The position numbers and the translations under genes were made by a program. Positions 27,306 through 35,621 of a DNA stretch of 64,000 bases are shown piece by piece; position 1 is the first letter of the stretch; every line of letters begins with the position of its first letter. Where the stretch lies: assembly GCF_030719215.1 (NCBI RefSeq), contig NZ_CP120983.1, forward strand, positions 6,882,001 to 6,946,000, read 5' to 3'. The stretch is from Streptomyces sp. Alt3. GTDB lineage: Bacteria; Actinomycetota; Actinomycetes; Streptomycetales; Streptomycetaceae. Below the pieces are notes generated by a model that made no database searches, had not been told where the DNA came from, and saw only the letters and a program-made list of their open reading frames with translations.

Positions 27306-29357
27306 TCAGGCGGCAGAGTCGTGGAGTCCTGTGATCCATGGCAGGCGAGCTGGCGCATGCCTCCGCAGGGTCCGATACGCCGGCACGAACTCGTGAACGA
27401 GTGCGAAAGGGGGAGCGCTTTTCAACCGATGGCATTCTCCGGCAAGAACTTCAGCGAAGGCCAGCAACTTGCGGTGGGCGGGGCCCTCCAGCAGGTGCGC
27501 TGCCGCCTTGGCGCCGTCGCTGATCAGCTTCGTGGTGCTGATCAACTCGTTCTTGGCGGCTGGATCACCGTGTGCAAGGGCAGGCGACAAGCGGTCTCGT
27601 TCTCCGAGTACGTGGGCAGCTGCCAAGCAGAGAACCGTTGAAGCTGTTGTCTCGGCGGGTTCTCCCGCATTGGCCATGGCATTTGCCAGCAGGGGGAGAG
27701 CGGCGAAAGGCAGGGGGTCGGCAATGTCCCAGAGGGTGTCCGCGACTTGGAGCCCAGCATGTGTGCCCGTACGGTCCACGTGCAGCAGAGGCCGGTCAGG
27801 AGAGGTCTGACGTAGTTCCCAGCGTTCGACGCTGGGGTCCGCGATGGCGGCCCTGAGGATCGCACGAAACGCCTCTCTCAGGCTCTCAACGGAGATGTCG
27901 GGCACGTCCAACCGCACGAGACTGCCATGGCGCCGGATGTCCAGCACCGGGAATCTGGCTTCTCCAGCTGCCTGGAGTATGGAGAGGTCTCGGCCGACGT
28001 AGTTCGAGTCCTCCGCACCCCGGATGACCAGCGATGCGTTCTGTGCGTAGGCCACGGCGACCCCGTGCTCGAACCCGCGGCAAATGGCGCGAGCGCGGAG
28101 CGCTGCGTCCAGTACCTCTTCAAGATCGGCTGGCCGTCCGCCCAAGAGGAGTGTGCTGTTGACGGGGTCCCAGCGGAAGTCCTCGTGTGCGTTCGCGTTG
28201 CGCCACTCAGAGCGGATCGTCGAAGCAAGGAACTTGCACAGCGGCTGCCTGTCTTCAGCTGCCAGTAGATCCCGGACGGTGGCGAGCGGGGCCCCCTGCG
28301 GAACCGTCCTTCCCAGCAGATCCAGTACCACAACAGCCGTTCGCCTGACGTCTGCTTCCAGCACGGCCCGGTACAGGTCCATGACCGCCCGCGCCTTTTC
28401 TTCCAGGTATTCCTCCTGGTAGTAAGCGTCAAGGTAGGCGATCTGTCCGCGATGGGCGGACAGCATCTCCGGTTCTCGGACGATGTGTCGTGCAATCACT
28501 GAACATGTCAGTTCCGGATTGGACTTCAGATCGGACGTCACCAGATCACGTCCCAGGAGGGCAGCGCGGTGCGTCACCAAGGGGCGATCGGACAACGCGA
28601 GGACAGCAAGGTGGTGGAGAAGTATCACCGTTAGTGGTGGCGAGTCGTTGATCAGGTGTCTCATGCTCCGGCGCACCCGACGATCGAGTATCTGCGGGGC
28701 TTCCGCCCAAGCGGCCAGTAGGCGGGCCCGGAACGCCACACCCGACCCGGGACCCAGTTGCTCGGCCGATACCCCGAGGGTTCGATGGTAGAGGTCCTCG
28801 TAAGGCAGGCCGGAGTGATCAGTCCTGGCGGCAGTTTCCAGAGTTCGCCCGGCCGCCTGGGCCGCGAGAGCATACCTCCGTACGGCAGACCAAGCGGACT
28901 CCGCCCATCCCTGTTCCAGACAGGCGAACAGCGCTTGAGCCTCGCTTCGATTCGCTCGCGCCAGGTCAGTCGTCAACCGTTGCTCTGCCGCGCTGGTGCG
29001 GGACGGACTGAACCGGGACACCTCTTCTGCGACAGTACCCAAGGCGACGACCGACGAGTGGAGACTCCGTAACAGCTTTGGAAGCTGCTTCCCCACGGTT
29101 CGGCCAGAAGCGGTCCGCAGGCACAGGATCTCCGCAACCTTCTCGTCGGTCTCCCGCTGAAGCCCGGTCAGGCCGGCGTCCCTCAACACTGATTTCCATT
29201 GCGCGCGGGTCACTGGCACAAAGGCGACTTCCTGCTGTCCCGTGATCGGCGCAGGCGGCGCGGAGAGATTCAGCTTTCGGACCACTGCACGCGCAGCAGC
29301 GCAGGACTCTCGTTCAGTTGCGCCCAGTTGGTCGGGAAGGGATACGTCCACCAGCAC
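27306..29357 (-). CDS. large protein of unknown function with HEPN-type motif
   Basis: Not recognised as a family. The start is uncertain: the frame is open to a TTG at 29585, but that stretch has a TTA codon and poor coding character, so GTG 29357 (VLVDVSLPDQ, 683 residues) is given provisionally. The protein is largely helical and Arg/Ala/Leu-rich. Near residue 386 it has WRNANAHEDF, an R-x4-H element like the active site of HEPN ribonucleases common in defence genes. No membrane segments or signal peptide are seen. It is the last gene before the core chromosome and is monocistronic. The HEPN idea rests on one short motif. Confidence 0.6.
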   Translation of the reverse strand: MLVDVSLPDQLGATERESCAAARAVVRKLNLSAPPAPITGQQEVAFVPVTRAQWKSVLRDAGLTGLQRETDEKVAEILCLRTASGRTVGKQLPKLLRSLHSSVVALGTVAEEVSRFSPSRTSAAEQRLTTDLARANRSEAQALFACLEQGWAESAWSAVRRYALAAQAAGRTLETAARTDHSGLPYEDLYHRTLGVSAEQLGPGSGVAFRARLLAAWAEAPQILDRRVRRSMRHLINDSPPLTVILLHHLAVLALSDRPLVTHRAALLGRDLVTSDLKSNPELTCSVIARHIVREPEMLSAHRGQIAYLDAYYQEEYLEEKARAVMDLYRAVLEADVRRTAVVVLDLLGRTVPQGAPLATVRDLLAAEDRQPLCKFLASTIRSEWRNANAHEDFRWDPVNSTLLLGGRPADLEEVLDAALRARAICRGFEHGVAVAYAQNASLVIRGAEDSNYVGRDLSILQAAGEARFPVLDIRRHGSLVRLDVPDISVESLREAFRAILRAAIADPSVERWELRQTSPDRPLLHVDRTGTHAGLQVADTLWDIADPLPFAALPLLANAMANAGEPAETTASTVLCLAAAHVLGERDRLSPALAHGDPAAKNELISTTKLISDGAKAAAHLLEGPAHRKLLAFAEVLAGECHRLKSAPPFALVHEFVPAYRTLRRHAPARLPWITGLHDSAA

Positions 29358-29644
29358 AGGATGACACCGGCGCCCCGCTTGAAGCGTGATGTTTTCCTTG
29401 CGACTGTCGGTAGCCCTGCACGAGGACGATGCTGTCTCGGCGACGCCGACAGGAGGGTCTGTAGGAGGCCGACAACCCGGGTGATCCGGTTCCTTGCCGC
29501 CCGCGGCGCCTGTCTCGGTGGCCAGCCGGTGGCCGGACGCCTTTGGACGACGTAATACGAGGTAGCACACGTCAAGCAGCCGCAAGTGCTCTGATCAGGC
29601 AGAACGTCACTCAGCAGCACGGCCAGGCACCACGCAGCACGAAC

Positions 29645-29710
29645 GCTCACGGTCTCGTAATGCGTAGATCCCGGGTCCGAGTCGCCAGGGACTTTTCAGG
29701 GACTTTCAGC
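29645..29710 (+). other. tRNA 3'-half-like sequence with direct repeats, possible attachment site
   Basis: Around 29652-29682 the bases read CTCGTAA, TGCGTAGATC, then GGGTCCGAGTC. This is the order of an anticodon loop (CGT), variable region and T-loop of a tRNA 3' half. The 5' half and a good acceptor stem are missing and stem pairing is imperfect, so it is not a working tRNA. Immediately after, CAGGGACTTT occurs twice (29686-29695 and 29697-29706), like integrase arm sites. The position at the island/core border fits an attachment-site remnant. No integrase gene is in the window and the left end is not visible, so the call is tentative. Confidence 0.3.
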
Positions 29711-29906
29711 TCTGTCGGAGGGACATCTGAGGGAGTTTTCGCGGTACAAGCACGGAAGTCTGCGACAGCGCTGAAAGGCCCAGGGCTTCGGGCCCGCCCA
29801 TCCGCGCCGTAGCTCCATAGCGTTCCGGCACGGCATCGGGTCAGCAGTAGCAGACGAGGCTTTTCGGGGCCGCACACGGTCCTGACCTTGGGGAACGTGC
29901 CCGACA

Positions 29907-29931
29907 GGCCCGGCGGCGTCAGCGCCGGGCC
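29907..29931 (-). terminator. GC-rich hairpin after the hydroxybutyryl-CoA dehydrogenase gene
   Basis: A perfect nine-base stem GGCCCGGCG/CGCCGGGCC encloses a seven-base loop, 13 bases past the dehydrogenase stop. It lacks a T-run, as is usual for Streptomyces terminators. Confidence 0.6.
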
Positions 29932-29944
29932 CGCGGGCGGACGG

Positions 29945-30805
29945 TCAGCCGTACGGGTAGAACCCCGACCCCGTCTTCCGCCCGAGCCGCCCCGCGTCGA
30001 CCATCCGCTGGAGCAGCGGGGGAGCGGCGTACAGCGGCTCCTTGTACTCCGCGTACATGGAGTCGGCGACCGAGGCCACCGTGTCCAGGCCGATCAGGTC
30101 GGCGAGCTTGAGCGGGCCCATCGGGTGGGCGCAGCCCATCTCCATGCCGTTGTCGATGTCCTCGCGGCTGGCGATGCCCGACTCGAACATCCGGATGGCC
30201 GAGAGCAGGTACGGGATCAGCAGGGCGTTCACGACGAAGCCCGAACGGTCCTGGGCACGGATCGCGTGCTTGTCCAGGACGTTCTGCACGACTGCTTCAG
30301 CGCGCTTTATGGTCTCGTCGGACGTCGTCAGCGCAGGGATCAGCTCGACGAGCCGCTGCACCGGGGCCGGGTTGAAGAAGTGGATGCCGATGACCTGGTC
30401 GGGCCGGGAGGTCGCGACGGCCAGCTTCACCAGCGGGATGGAGGAGGTGTTCGAGGCGAGGATCGCGTCCGGCCGGGTCACCACCTGGTCGAGCACCTGG
30501 AAGATCTCGGTCTTGACCTGCTCGTTCTCCACGACGGCCTCGATCACCAGATCGCGGTCGGCGAACTCACCGAGGTCGGTGGTGAAGGTGAGGCGGGCGA
30601 GGGTCTCGTCGCGCTCCTCCACGGTGATCTTGCCGCGTTCGGCGGCCTTGGAGAGGGAGTTGTGCAGCCGCGTACGCCCTATCTCCAGAGCCTCGCCGGT
30701 GGTCTCGGCCACCTTGACCTCGAGGCCGCTGCGGGCGCACACCTCCGCGATGCCTGCGCCCATTTGGCCACAGCCGACCACTCCGACGCGTGCAATGTCG
30801 GCCAT
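29945..30805 (-). CDS. 3-hydroxybutyryl-CoA dehydrogenase
   Basis: A protein of 286 residues that oxidises or reduces 3-hydroxyacyl-CoA with NAD(P) in butyrate and fatty-acid metabolism, including ethylmalonyl-CoA supply. The Rossmann motif GVVGCGQMGAG is at 8-18, followed by VIEAVVENEQVK, NTSSI, the family signature IGIHFFNPAPV, and the C-terminal dimer domain with DRSGFVVNALLIPYL. The start is set at ATG 30805, with GAGGTGA eight bases ahead; GTG 30817 four codons upstream is also possible. It is monocistronic, with a terminator just downstream. This is the first clear core gene after the island. Confidence 0.93.
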   Translation of the reverse strand: MADIARVGVVGCGQMGAGIAEVCARSGLEVKVAETTGEALEIGRTRLHNSLSKAAERGKITVEERDETLARLTFTTDLGEFADRDLVIEAVVENEQVKTEIFQVLDQVVTRPDAILASNTSSIPLVKLAVATSRPDQVIGIHFFNPAPVQRLVELIPALTTSDETIKRAEAVVQNVLDKHAIRAQDRSGFVVNALLIPYLLSAIRMFESGIASREDIDNGMEMGCAHPMGPLKLADLIGLDTVASVADSMYAEYKEPLYAAPPLLQRMVDAGRLGRKTGSGFYPYG

Positions 30806-31002
30806 AGAGTCCGTCACCTCGTGCCTTTCGCTGATCTTCGTGCGGCAGTTCCCGTTTGATTCCGGTGCCCGCCTCGACCCCACGACGTTACTCCGCGACC
30901 GGGTTCACCGGAGCCGCGGGTCGTGCGGTCGGTGGACGGGCATGATCTGCGTCACGCACTGCCGACGTGACACACGGGAACCCGAAAGCGAAAGGTACAC
31001 AG

Positions 31003-32259
31003 ATGCGTCGTATGGGCCGGAGGTCATTGGTGTTGGGCGCGGCGGGCACGGTGGCCGCGATGATGACGGCGGGTGATGCCGTCGCGGCACGCGGGCCCCT
31101 CCCGCGGCCGCACCGGGGCGGCATGGCGGACGGGGGAGAGATGCGGGGCGTGTGGATCGCCACGGTCGCCAACCTGGACTGGCCGTCGGCGCCGGGGCTG
31201 AGCGCCGCGGCGCAGAAGGCGGAGCTGATCGCACACCTCGACCGTGCGGTCGCACTCCGGCTGAACGCCGTGGTGCTCCAGGTCCGGCCCAGCGCCGACG
31301 CCCTGTGGCCCTCGTCGTACGAGCCGTGGGCCCAGTGCCTCACCGGCGTACAGGGGAAGGACCCGGGCTGGGACCCGCTGGGCACGGCGGTCGCCGAGGC
31401 GCACGCGCGCGGTCTGGAGCTGCACGCGTGGTTCAACCCGTACCGGGTCGCGAACCACACCGACCCGTCCCGTCTGGTGGCCTCCCACCCCGCGCGGCTG
31501 CACCCGGACTGGGTCCTGCCGTACGGCGGGAAGCTCTACTACAACCCGGGCCTGCCGGAGGTCAGGAAGTTCGTCCAGGACGCGATGCTCGACGCGGTGA
31601 GCCGCTACCCCGTCGACGCGGTGCACTGGGACGACTACTTCTACCCCTACCCGGTGGCGGGCCAGGTCTTCGACGACGGTGACGCGTACGAGAAGTACGG
31701 CCAGGACTTCGCGAGCAAGGCTGCTTGGCGCCGCGACAACACCGACCGGCTGGTGCGCGAGACGGCCGAGCGGATCAAGGAGGTCAGGAGCGGCGTCCGC
31801 TTCGGGATCAGCCCCTTCGCGGTGTGGCGCAACGCGTCGACCGACCCGCTGGGCTCCGACACCGCCGCGGGAGTGCAGACGTACGACGACCTGCACGCCG
31901 ACACGCGGAAATGGGTGAAGGAGGGGTGGATCGACTACATCTGCCCGCAGATCTACTGGCACATCGGCTTCGCGGCGGCCGACTACGCGAAGCTGGTGTC
32001 CTGGTGGGCCGCGGCGGTACGGGGGACCGGCGTCGGCCTGTACGTCGGGGAGGCGCTGTACAAGGCGGGTGATCCGGCACAGCCCGCGGCCTGGCAGGAT
32101 CCGGCCGAACTCTCCCGCCACCTCGACCTCGCCGCCGGCCACCCGGAGGTGGGCGGCCACGTCTACTTCTCGGCGAAGCAGGTGAAGGCGGACCCCGTCG
32201 GGGCCATGGCACGGGTCGTCGCCGACCACTACCAGGTCCGCGCCCGCGCTCCCCACTGA
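31003..32259 (+). CDS. Tat-exported glycoside-hydrolase-like (GHL10/DUF187) protein
   Basis: A protein of 418 residues. ATG 31003 is chosen because it starts a twin-arginine signal (RRMGRRSLVLGAAG, then a hydrophobic stretch and an A-x-A-like cleavage region) and has AAAGG eight bases ahead; a GTG at 30967 would only lengthen it. The mature part matches the glycosyl-hydrolase-like 10 (DUF187) family: MRGVWIATVANLDWPS at the front, LNAVVLQVRPSADA, HAWFNPYRV, VDAVHWDDYFYPYP, GISPFAVW and YICPQIYWH. It probably acts on a cell-wall or extracellular glycan; the substrate is unknown. It is divergent from the dehydrogenase and followed by a terminator. Confidence 0.88.
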   Translation: MRRMGRRSLVLGAAGTVAAMMTAGDAVAARGPLPRPHRGGMADGGEMRGVWIATVANLDWPSAPGLSAAAQKAELIAHLDRAVALRLNAVVLQVRPSADALWPSSYEPWAQCLTGVQGKDPGWDPLGTAVAEAHARGLELHAWFNPYRVANHTDPSRLVASHPARLHPDWVLPYGGKLYYNPGLPEVRKFVQDAMLDAVSRYPVDAVHWDDYFYPYPVAGQVFDDGDAYEKYGQDFASKAAWRRDNTDRLVRETAERIKEVRSGVRFGISPFAVWRNASTDPLGSDTAAGVQTYDDLHADTRKWVKEGWIDYICPQIYWHIGFAAADYAKLVSWWAAAVRGTGVGLYVGEALYKAGDPAQPAAWQDPAELSRHLDLAAGHPEVGGHVYFSAKQVKADPVGAMARVVADHYQVRARAPH

Positions 32260-32397
32260 GCGGGCCGTCCACACCCGCACCGAGAGGATCCACGGTGCAT
32301 GGGCCGCGTCGGCACCGCGTCGGTCTCCGGTGCGCAGGCTGTTGCGCACCGGTACCGGGTCCGTTAGGTGCACGGCCGAGCCCGCCCGGAGCCGGAC

Positions 32398-32434
32398 GCG
32401 TGCGCCGGGGGCCACTCGTGCCCCCGGCACGCGC
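32398..32434. terminator. bidirectional hairpin between convergent genes
   Basis: Nine-base arms GCCGGGGGC/GCCCCCGGC (32404-32412 and 32420-32428) extend on the outside by further pairs after one mismatch. The hairpin lies between the stops of the glycoside-hydrolase-like gene and the DUF1918 gene and can serve both. Confidence 0.6.
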
Positions 32435-32439
32435 GCGTT

Positions 32440-32643
32440 CTACCTGTCCAGGTCCTCGGGGGCCGTGTGCTGAACGACGCTGTCGGGGCCCGGGGACCTG
32501 ATCGATTCGTGCCCGTCCTCGAAGCGCAGGCGGTACGGGGGTTCGCCCCCGTCACCGAGCACCTCGACGATCTCTGCGACCTCGTCGTGCCGTCCCACGG
32601 TCCTGCCGTGCGTCAGCAGCCGGTCGCCCGCGTGTGCCTCCAT
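32440..32643 (-). CDS. DUF1918 domain protein
   Basis: A small protein of 67 residues (MEAHAGDRLLTHGRTVG...), from ATG 32643 with GAGGAGG nine bases ahead. Its pattern of GD-x-L-x4-G-x-x-VG, EIVEVLGDGGEPPYRLRFEDGHE and PGPDSVV matches DUF1918, a short beta-rich protein widespread in actinomycetes and of unknown function. It stands alone on the minus strand. Confidence 0.85.
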   Translation of the reverse strand: MEAHAGDRLLTHGRTVGRHDEVAEIVEVLGDGGEPPYRLRFEDGHESIRSPGPDSVVQHTAPEDLDR

Positions 32644-32685
32644 CGGGAGTGACCTCCTCACGGGTGGCGGTCCATGTCGACAAGT

Positions 32686-33660
32686 CTATGACCGGACGGG
32701 CGTGTCGGCTCTCGCGCGGCGGGTGCCGCTGCTCCCCGCGCGCTGGGTGACGGCGATGCACACCAGCACGGCCACCGCCGCAATGGGCGCCGCCCCGGAC
32801 ACCTTCTCGCCGAGGACGAGGAAGGACCAGACCAGGGTGAGCAGCGGCTGTGCCAGCTGAAGCTGGCTGGCCCGCGGGACCCCGATCTCCGCCATGCCCC
32901 GGTACCAGACGTACAGCCCCAGGAAGGTCGATCCGGCGGCCACCCAGACGAGCCCGATGATCCCGTGTGCCGTGAGGTGCACCGGTTCGAGGGGCAGTGC
33001 CACCACCGCGCCGGCCACCGCGAGCGGCAGGGCGAGGACGAGGGCCCAGCCGATCACCTGCCAGCCGGGCATCACCCCGGCGAGCCTGCCGCCCTCGGTG
33101 TAACCCGCCGCGCAGACCAGCAGGGCACCGAAGAGATACAGATCGCCGCCGGAGAGTGCCCCGCCGCTCTGCTGGACCGTGAAGACGATCACGACGGCCG
33201 CCCCCGCAAGGGCGGCGGCCCAGAAGGCGCGCGGCGCACGCGAGCCGGTGCGAAGGGCCGCGAGGAGCGCGGTCGTCAGCGGCAGCAGCCCGACCACGAC
33301 GGCCGCGTGCGAGCTCGTGGAGGTCCGGAGGGCCAGCGAGGTCAGCAGGGGGAAGCCCACCACCACGCCACCGGCGACGACCGCCAGACCGGCCCAGTGG
33401 CGGCGCTCCGGCACCGGCACCCGTCCGGCGAGCAGGGCGCATCCCGCGATCAGCGCGGCGAGCACGCTGCGCAGCGCGACCAGGGACCAGGGGCCGAAGC
33501 TCTCCAGGCCCCACACCGTCGAGGGGAAGGTCAGGGAGAAGGCGAGGACACCGAGTCCGGCGAGCACGACCCCGCTTCCGGGACCGCGACGCCTCACCGA
33601 GGGCCGACCTGTGTCGACCGCTACCGCAGTCCGGTTGATAGCGCTATTCTGTGCTGTCAT
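32686..33660 (-). CDS. EamA-family (DMT) transporter
   Basis: A protein of 324 residues with about ten hydrophobic segments in two EamA repeats (roughly 35-165 and 175-305), typical of drug/metabolite exporters such as amino-acid efflux proteins. The start is ATG 33660, whose bases overlap the start codon of the divergent MocR regulator. There is no room for a ribosome site outside the regulator's coding DNA, so the message may be leaderless. A palindrome over codons 5-8 could be an operator. The regulator opposite probably controls it; the substrate is unknown, perhaps an amino acid or an amine. Confidence 0.88.
   Translation of the reverse strand: MTAQNSAINRTAVAVDTGRPSVRRRGPGSGVVLAGLGVLAFSLTFPSTVWGLESFGPWSLVALRSVLAALIAGCALLAGRVPVPERRHWAGLAVVAGGVVVGFPLLTSLALRTSTSSHAAVVVGLLPLTTALLAALRTGSRAPRAFWAAALAGAAVVIVFTVQQSGGALSGGDLYLFGALLVCAAGYTEGGRLAGVMPGWQVIGWALVLALPLAVAGAVVALPLEPVHLTAHGIIGLVWVAAGSTFLGLYVWYRGMAEIGVPRASQLQLAQPLLTLVWSFLVLGEKVSGAAPIAAVAVLVCIAVTQRAGSSGTRRARADTPVRS
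33638..33647. promoter_or_regulatory. palindromic operator candidate for the MocR regulator
   Basis: A perfect ten-base palindrome, ATAGCGCTAT, lies 11 bases before the regulator's ATG and inside the first codons of the exporter gene. It overlaps a -10-like TATTCT (33645-33650) placed to start a leaderless regulator transcript. Autoregulation is inferred. Confidence 0.45.
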
Positions 33661-35119
33661 GCACGAGCGTAGCAGCGTGTCCGAACTGGCGAGATCCCTG
33701 CGGAGCGAGGTGAACCGCTACTCGCCGGGTGAGAAGCTGCCGTCGAGTCGTGCGCTAGTCGAACGTTTCAGGGTGAGCCCGGTGACGGTCTCCCGGGCCG
33801 TCTCGCAGCTCGTCTCCGAAGGCCTGGTCGTCACCCGGCCCGGTTCCGGAGCCTTCCGGGCCGAGACGGACGCCGCCGCCCCCGCCCCGGGCGACACCTC
33901 CTGGCAGGAGGTCTCGCTCAGCGGGGACGGCGGCCCCGAGGTCGTACCGCGCACCGTCGACGCGTCGGGCGTCCTGGTCACCCTCGCCGCACCGCCACCC
34001 GGGGTGATCGAGTTCAACGGCGGTTACCTCCATCCCGGTCTCCAGCCCGAGCGGGCCCTGGCCGCCGCCCTCGCCCGGGCCAGCCGCCGGCCGGGGGCGT
34101 GGGGGAGGCCGCCCACCGACGGGCTGCCCGAGCTGCGCGCCTGGTTCGCCCGCGAGATCGGCTCCACGCTCACCGGGGCCGACGTCCTGATCACCGCCGG
34201 TGGCCAGAGCGCCCTGGCCACCGCGCTGCGCGCGCTCGCCCCGCCCGGAGCCCCCGTCCTCGTCGAATCGCCCACCTACCCGGGCATGCTGGCCGCCGCC
34301 CGCGCCACAGGTCTGCGGCCGGTCCCCGTGCCGGTGGACGCCGACGGGGTCCGGCCCGAGCTGCTGGAGGCCGCGTTCCGGGCCACCGGAGCCAGGGTCT
34401 TCGTCTGCCAGCCGCTCTTCCAGAACCCGACGGGCGTGGTCCTCGCCCCGGACCGGCGCGCGCGGATCGTGCGGGCCGCCCGTGCGGCGGGCGCGTTCGT
34501 CGTCGAGGACGACTTCGCCCGCCGTCTCGTCCACGCGGACGCCGGCCCGCTGCCCGAGCCCCTGGCGGCCCACGACCCGGACGGTGTCGTCGTCCATGTG
34601 CGCTCCCTCACCAAGGCCACGTCGCCGAGCCTGCGCGTCGGTGCCCTCGCTGCCCGTGGCCCCGTTCTCGAACGGCTGCGCGCCATCCAGGTCGTCGACA
34701 GCTTCTTCGTCCCGCGCCCGGTCCAGGAGGCGGCGCTCGAACTCGTCGGCTCCCCGTCCTGGGAGCGCCATCTCCGCACCGTGGCCGCCGAGCTCGGCAG
34801 TCGCCGCACCGCGATGACGGCGGCGGTGCGCACCGGGCTCCCCGAACTCGCCCTGCCGCACGTGCCGTCGGGCGGCGGCAGCATCTGGCTCAGGCTCCCC
34901 GGTCCGGTGGCGGGCGAACCCGCCCTCGTCGCCGCCGCCCTGCGGGCCGGGGTCGCCGTCGCGCCCGGCCGCCCGTACCACTGCGCCGAGCCGCCCGCCG
35001 CGCACATCAGACTGAGCTTCGCGGCCGTGTCGGGCGCCGCGGAGATCGCCGAGGGGGTGCGCAGGCTACGCACGGCGGTCGACGAACTGCCGGGGCCGGG
35101 CGATAGCCTCCCCGGGTGA
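33659..35119 (+). CDS. MocR/PdxR-type GntR regulator with aminotransferase domain
   Basis: A protein of 486 residues from ATG 33659. The N-terminal winged helix is at 5-70: SELARSLRSEV, LPSSRALVERFRVSPVTVSRAV, GSGAF. It is followed by a fold-type-I aminotransferase domain with GGQSAL, NPTG, VVEDDFARRL and the PLP-lysine motif SLTKATSPSLRVG near 320. MocR proteins sense PLP-linked amines or amino acids and control adjacent genes, here most likely the divergent EamA exporter. The acetyltransferase gene follows with a GTGA overlap and is co-transcribed. No Shine-Dalgarno is visible; a leaderless start is likely. Confidence 0.9.
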   Translation: MHERSSVSELARSLRSEVNRYSPGEKLPSSRALVERFRVSPVTVSRAVSQLVSEGLVVTRPGSGAFRAETDAAAPAPGDTSWQEVSLSGDGGPEVVPRTVDASGVLVTLAAPPPGVIEFNGGYLHPGLQPERALAAALARASRRPGAWGRPPTDGLPELRAWFAREIGSTLTGADVLITAGGQSALATALRALAPPGAPVLVESPTYPGMLAAARATGLRPVPVPVDADGVRPELLEAAFRATGARVFVCQPLFQNPTGVVLAPDRRARIVRAARAAGAFVVEDDFARRLVHADAGPLPEPLAAHDPDGVVVHVRSLTKATSPSLRVGALAARGPVLERLRAIQVVDSFFVPRPVQEAALELVGSPSWERHLRTVAAELGSRRTAMTAAVRTGLPELALPHVPSGGGSIWLRLPGPVAGEPALVAAALRAGVAVAPGRPYHCAEPPAAHIRLSFAAVSGAAEIAEGVRRLRTAVDELPGPGDSLPG

Positions 35120-35553
35120 ACGACGACGAGACCGCCGAGAGGCGCCACGAGATCTCCGACGACCCCGCACGGCTGGACGTGGCCCGCATCCACCGCTGGC
35201 TGTCCACGGACGCCTACTGGGCCCTGGGTCGCACCCGGGAGCACCAGGAACGCATGATCGCGGGATCGCTCAACTTCGGTGCGTACGAGGCGGATTCGGG
35301 TGAGCAGGCCGCCTATGCCCGGGTGGTCACCGACCACGCCTCCTTCGCATGGATATGCGATGTGTACGTCGACCCCGGGGCGCGCGGTCACGGCCTCGGC
35401 ACCCGGCTCGTCACCACCGTCCGGGACGAACTGGCCCCGCTGGGCGTACGCAGATTCCTGCTCGCGACCAAGGACGCCCACGGGGTGTACGCGAAGCTCG
35501 GTTTCACGCCACTGCCCGAGCCCGGCATGTGGATGTCCCTCCAGACGGGCTGA
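35116..35553 (+). CDS. GNAT-family N-acetyltransferase
   Basis: A protein of 145 residues from GTG 35116, overlapping the regulator's stop by four bases. The acetyl-CoA-binding core VYVDPGARGHGLGTRLV near 82-98 and the late VYAKLGFTPLPEPGMWM mark the GNAT fold. The N-terminal DPARLDVARIHRWLSTDAYWALGR resembles the single-domain group related to ElaA/YjgM-type enzymes. The substrate is not known; the link to the MocR gene suggests an amine or amino acid. Confidence 0.88.
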   Translation: MNDDETAERRHEISDDPARLDVARIHRWLSTDAYWALGRTREHQERMIAGSLNFGAYEADSGEQAAYARVVTDHASFAWICDVYVDPGARGHGLGTRLVTTVRDELAPLGVRRFLLATKDAHGVYAKLGFTPLPEPGMWMSLQTG

Positions 35554-35585
35554 GGCCGGGTGAACGCGCTTTCCGTCCCGCCCTC

Positions 35586-35614
35586 TTGACCGGCGGGGCG
35601 GCCGGCCCCACGAT
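35586..35614 (+). promoter_or_regulatory. promoter of the histidine-phosphatase-fold gene
   Basis: TTGACC (35586-35591) and CACGAT (35609-35614) are 17 bases apart. The expected transcription start falls at or next to the ATG at 35622, which has no ribosome site, so a leaderless message is likely. Confidence 0.45.
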
Positions 35615-35621
35615 CGCGCCC

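Larger units (their letters stand above)
29358..29944. other. island/core boundary spacer
   Basis: No gene is supported in these 587 bases. The left part is a non-coding-looking extension of the frame of the preceding gene. The right part contains a tRNA-3'-end-like sequence with direct repeats (29645-29710) and the terminator of the 3-hydroxybutyryl-CoA dehydrogenase gene. To its right everything looks like core Streptomyces chromosome. Confidence 0.45.

Noticed and set aside
29645..29690. A complete tRNA-Thr(CGT) gene
   Set aside because: Only a 3'-half-like segment is present; anticodon and acceptor stems do not pair well and the D-arm is missing.
31024..32430. A long minus-strand frame over the glycoside-hydrolase-like gene
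   Set aside because: Antisense shadow; the plus strand has a Tat signal and family motifs.
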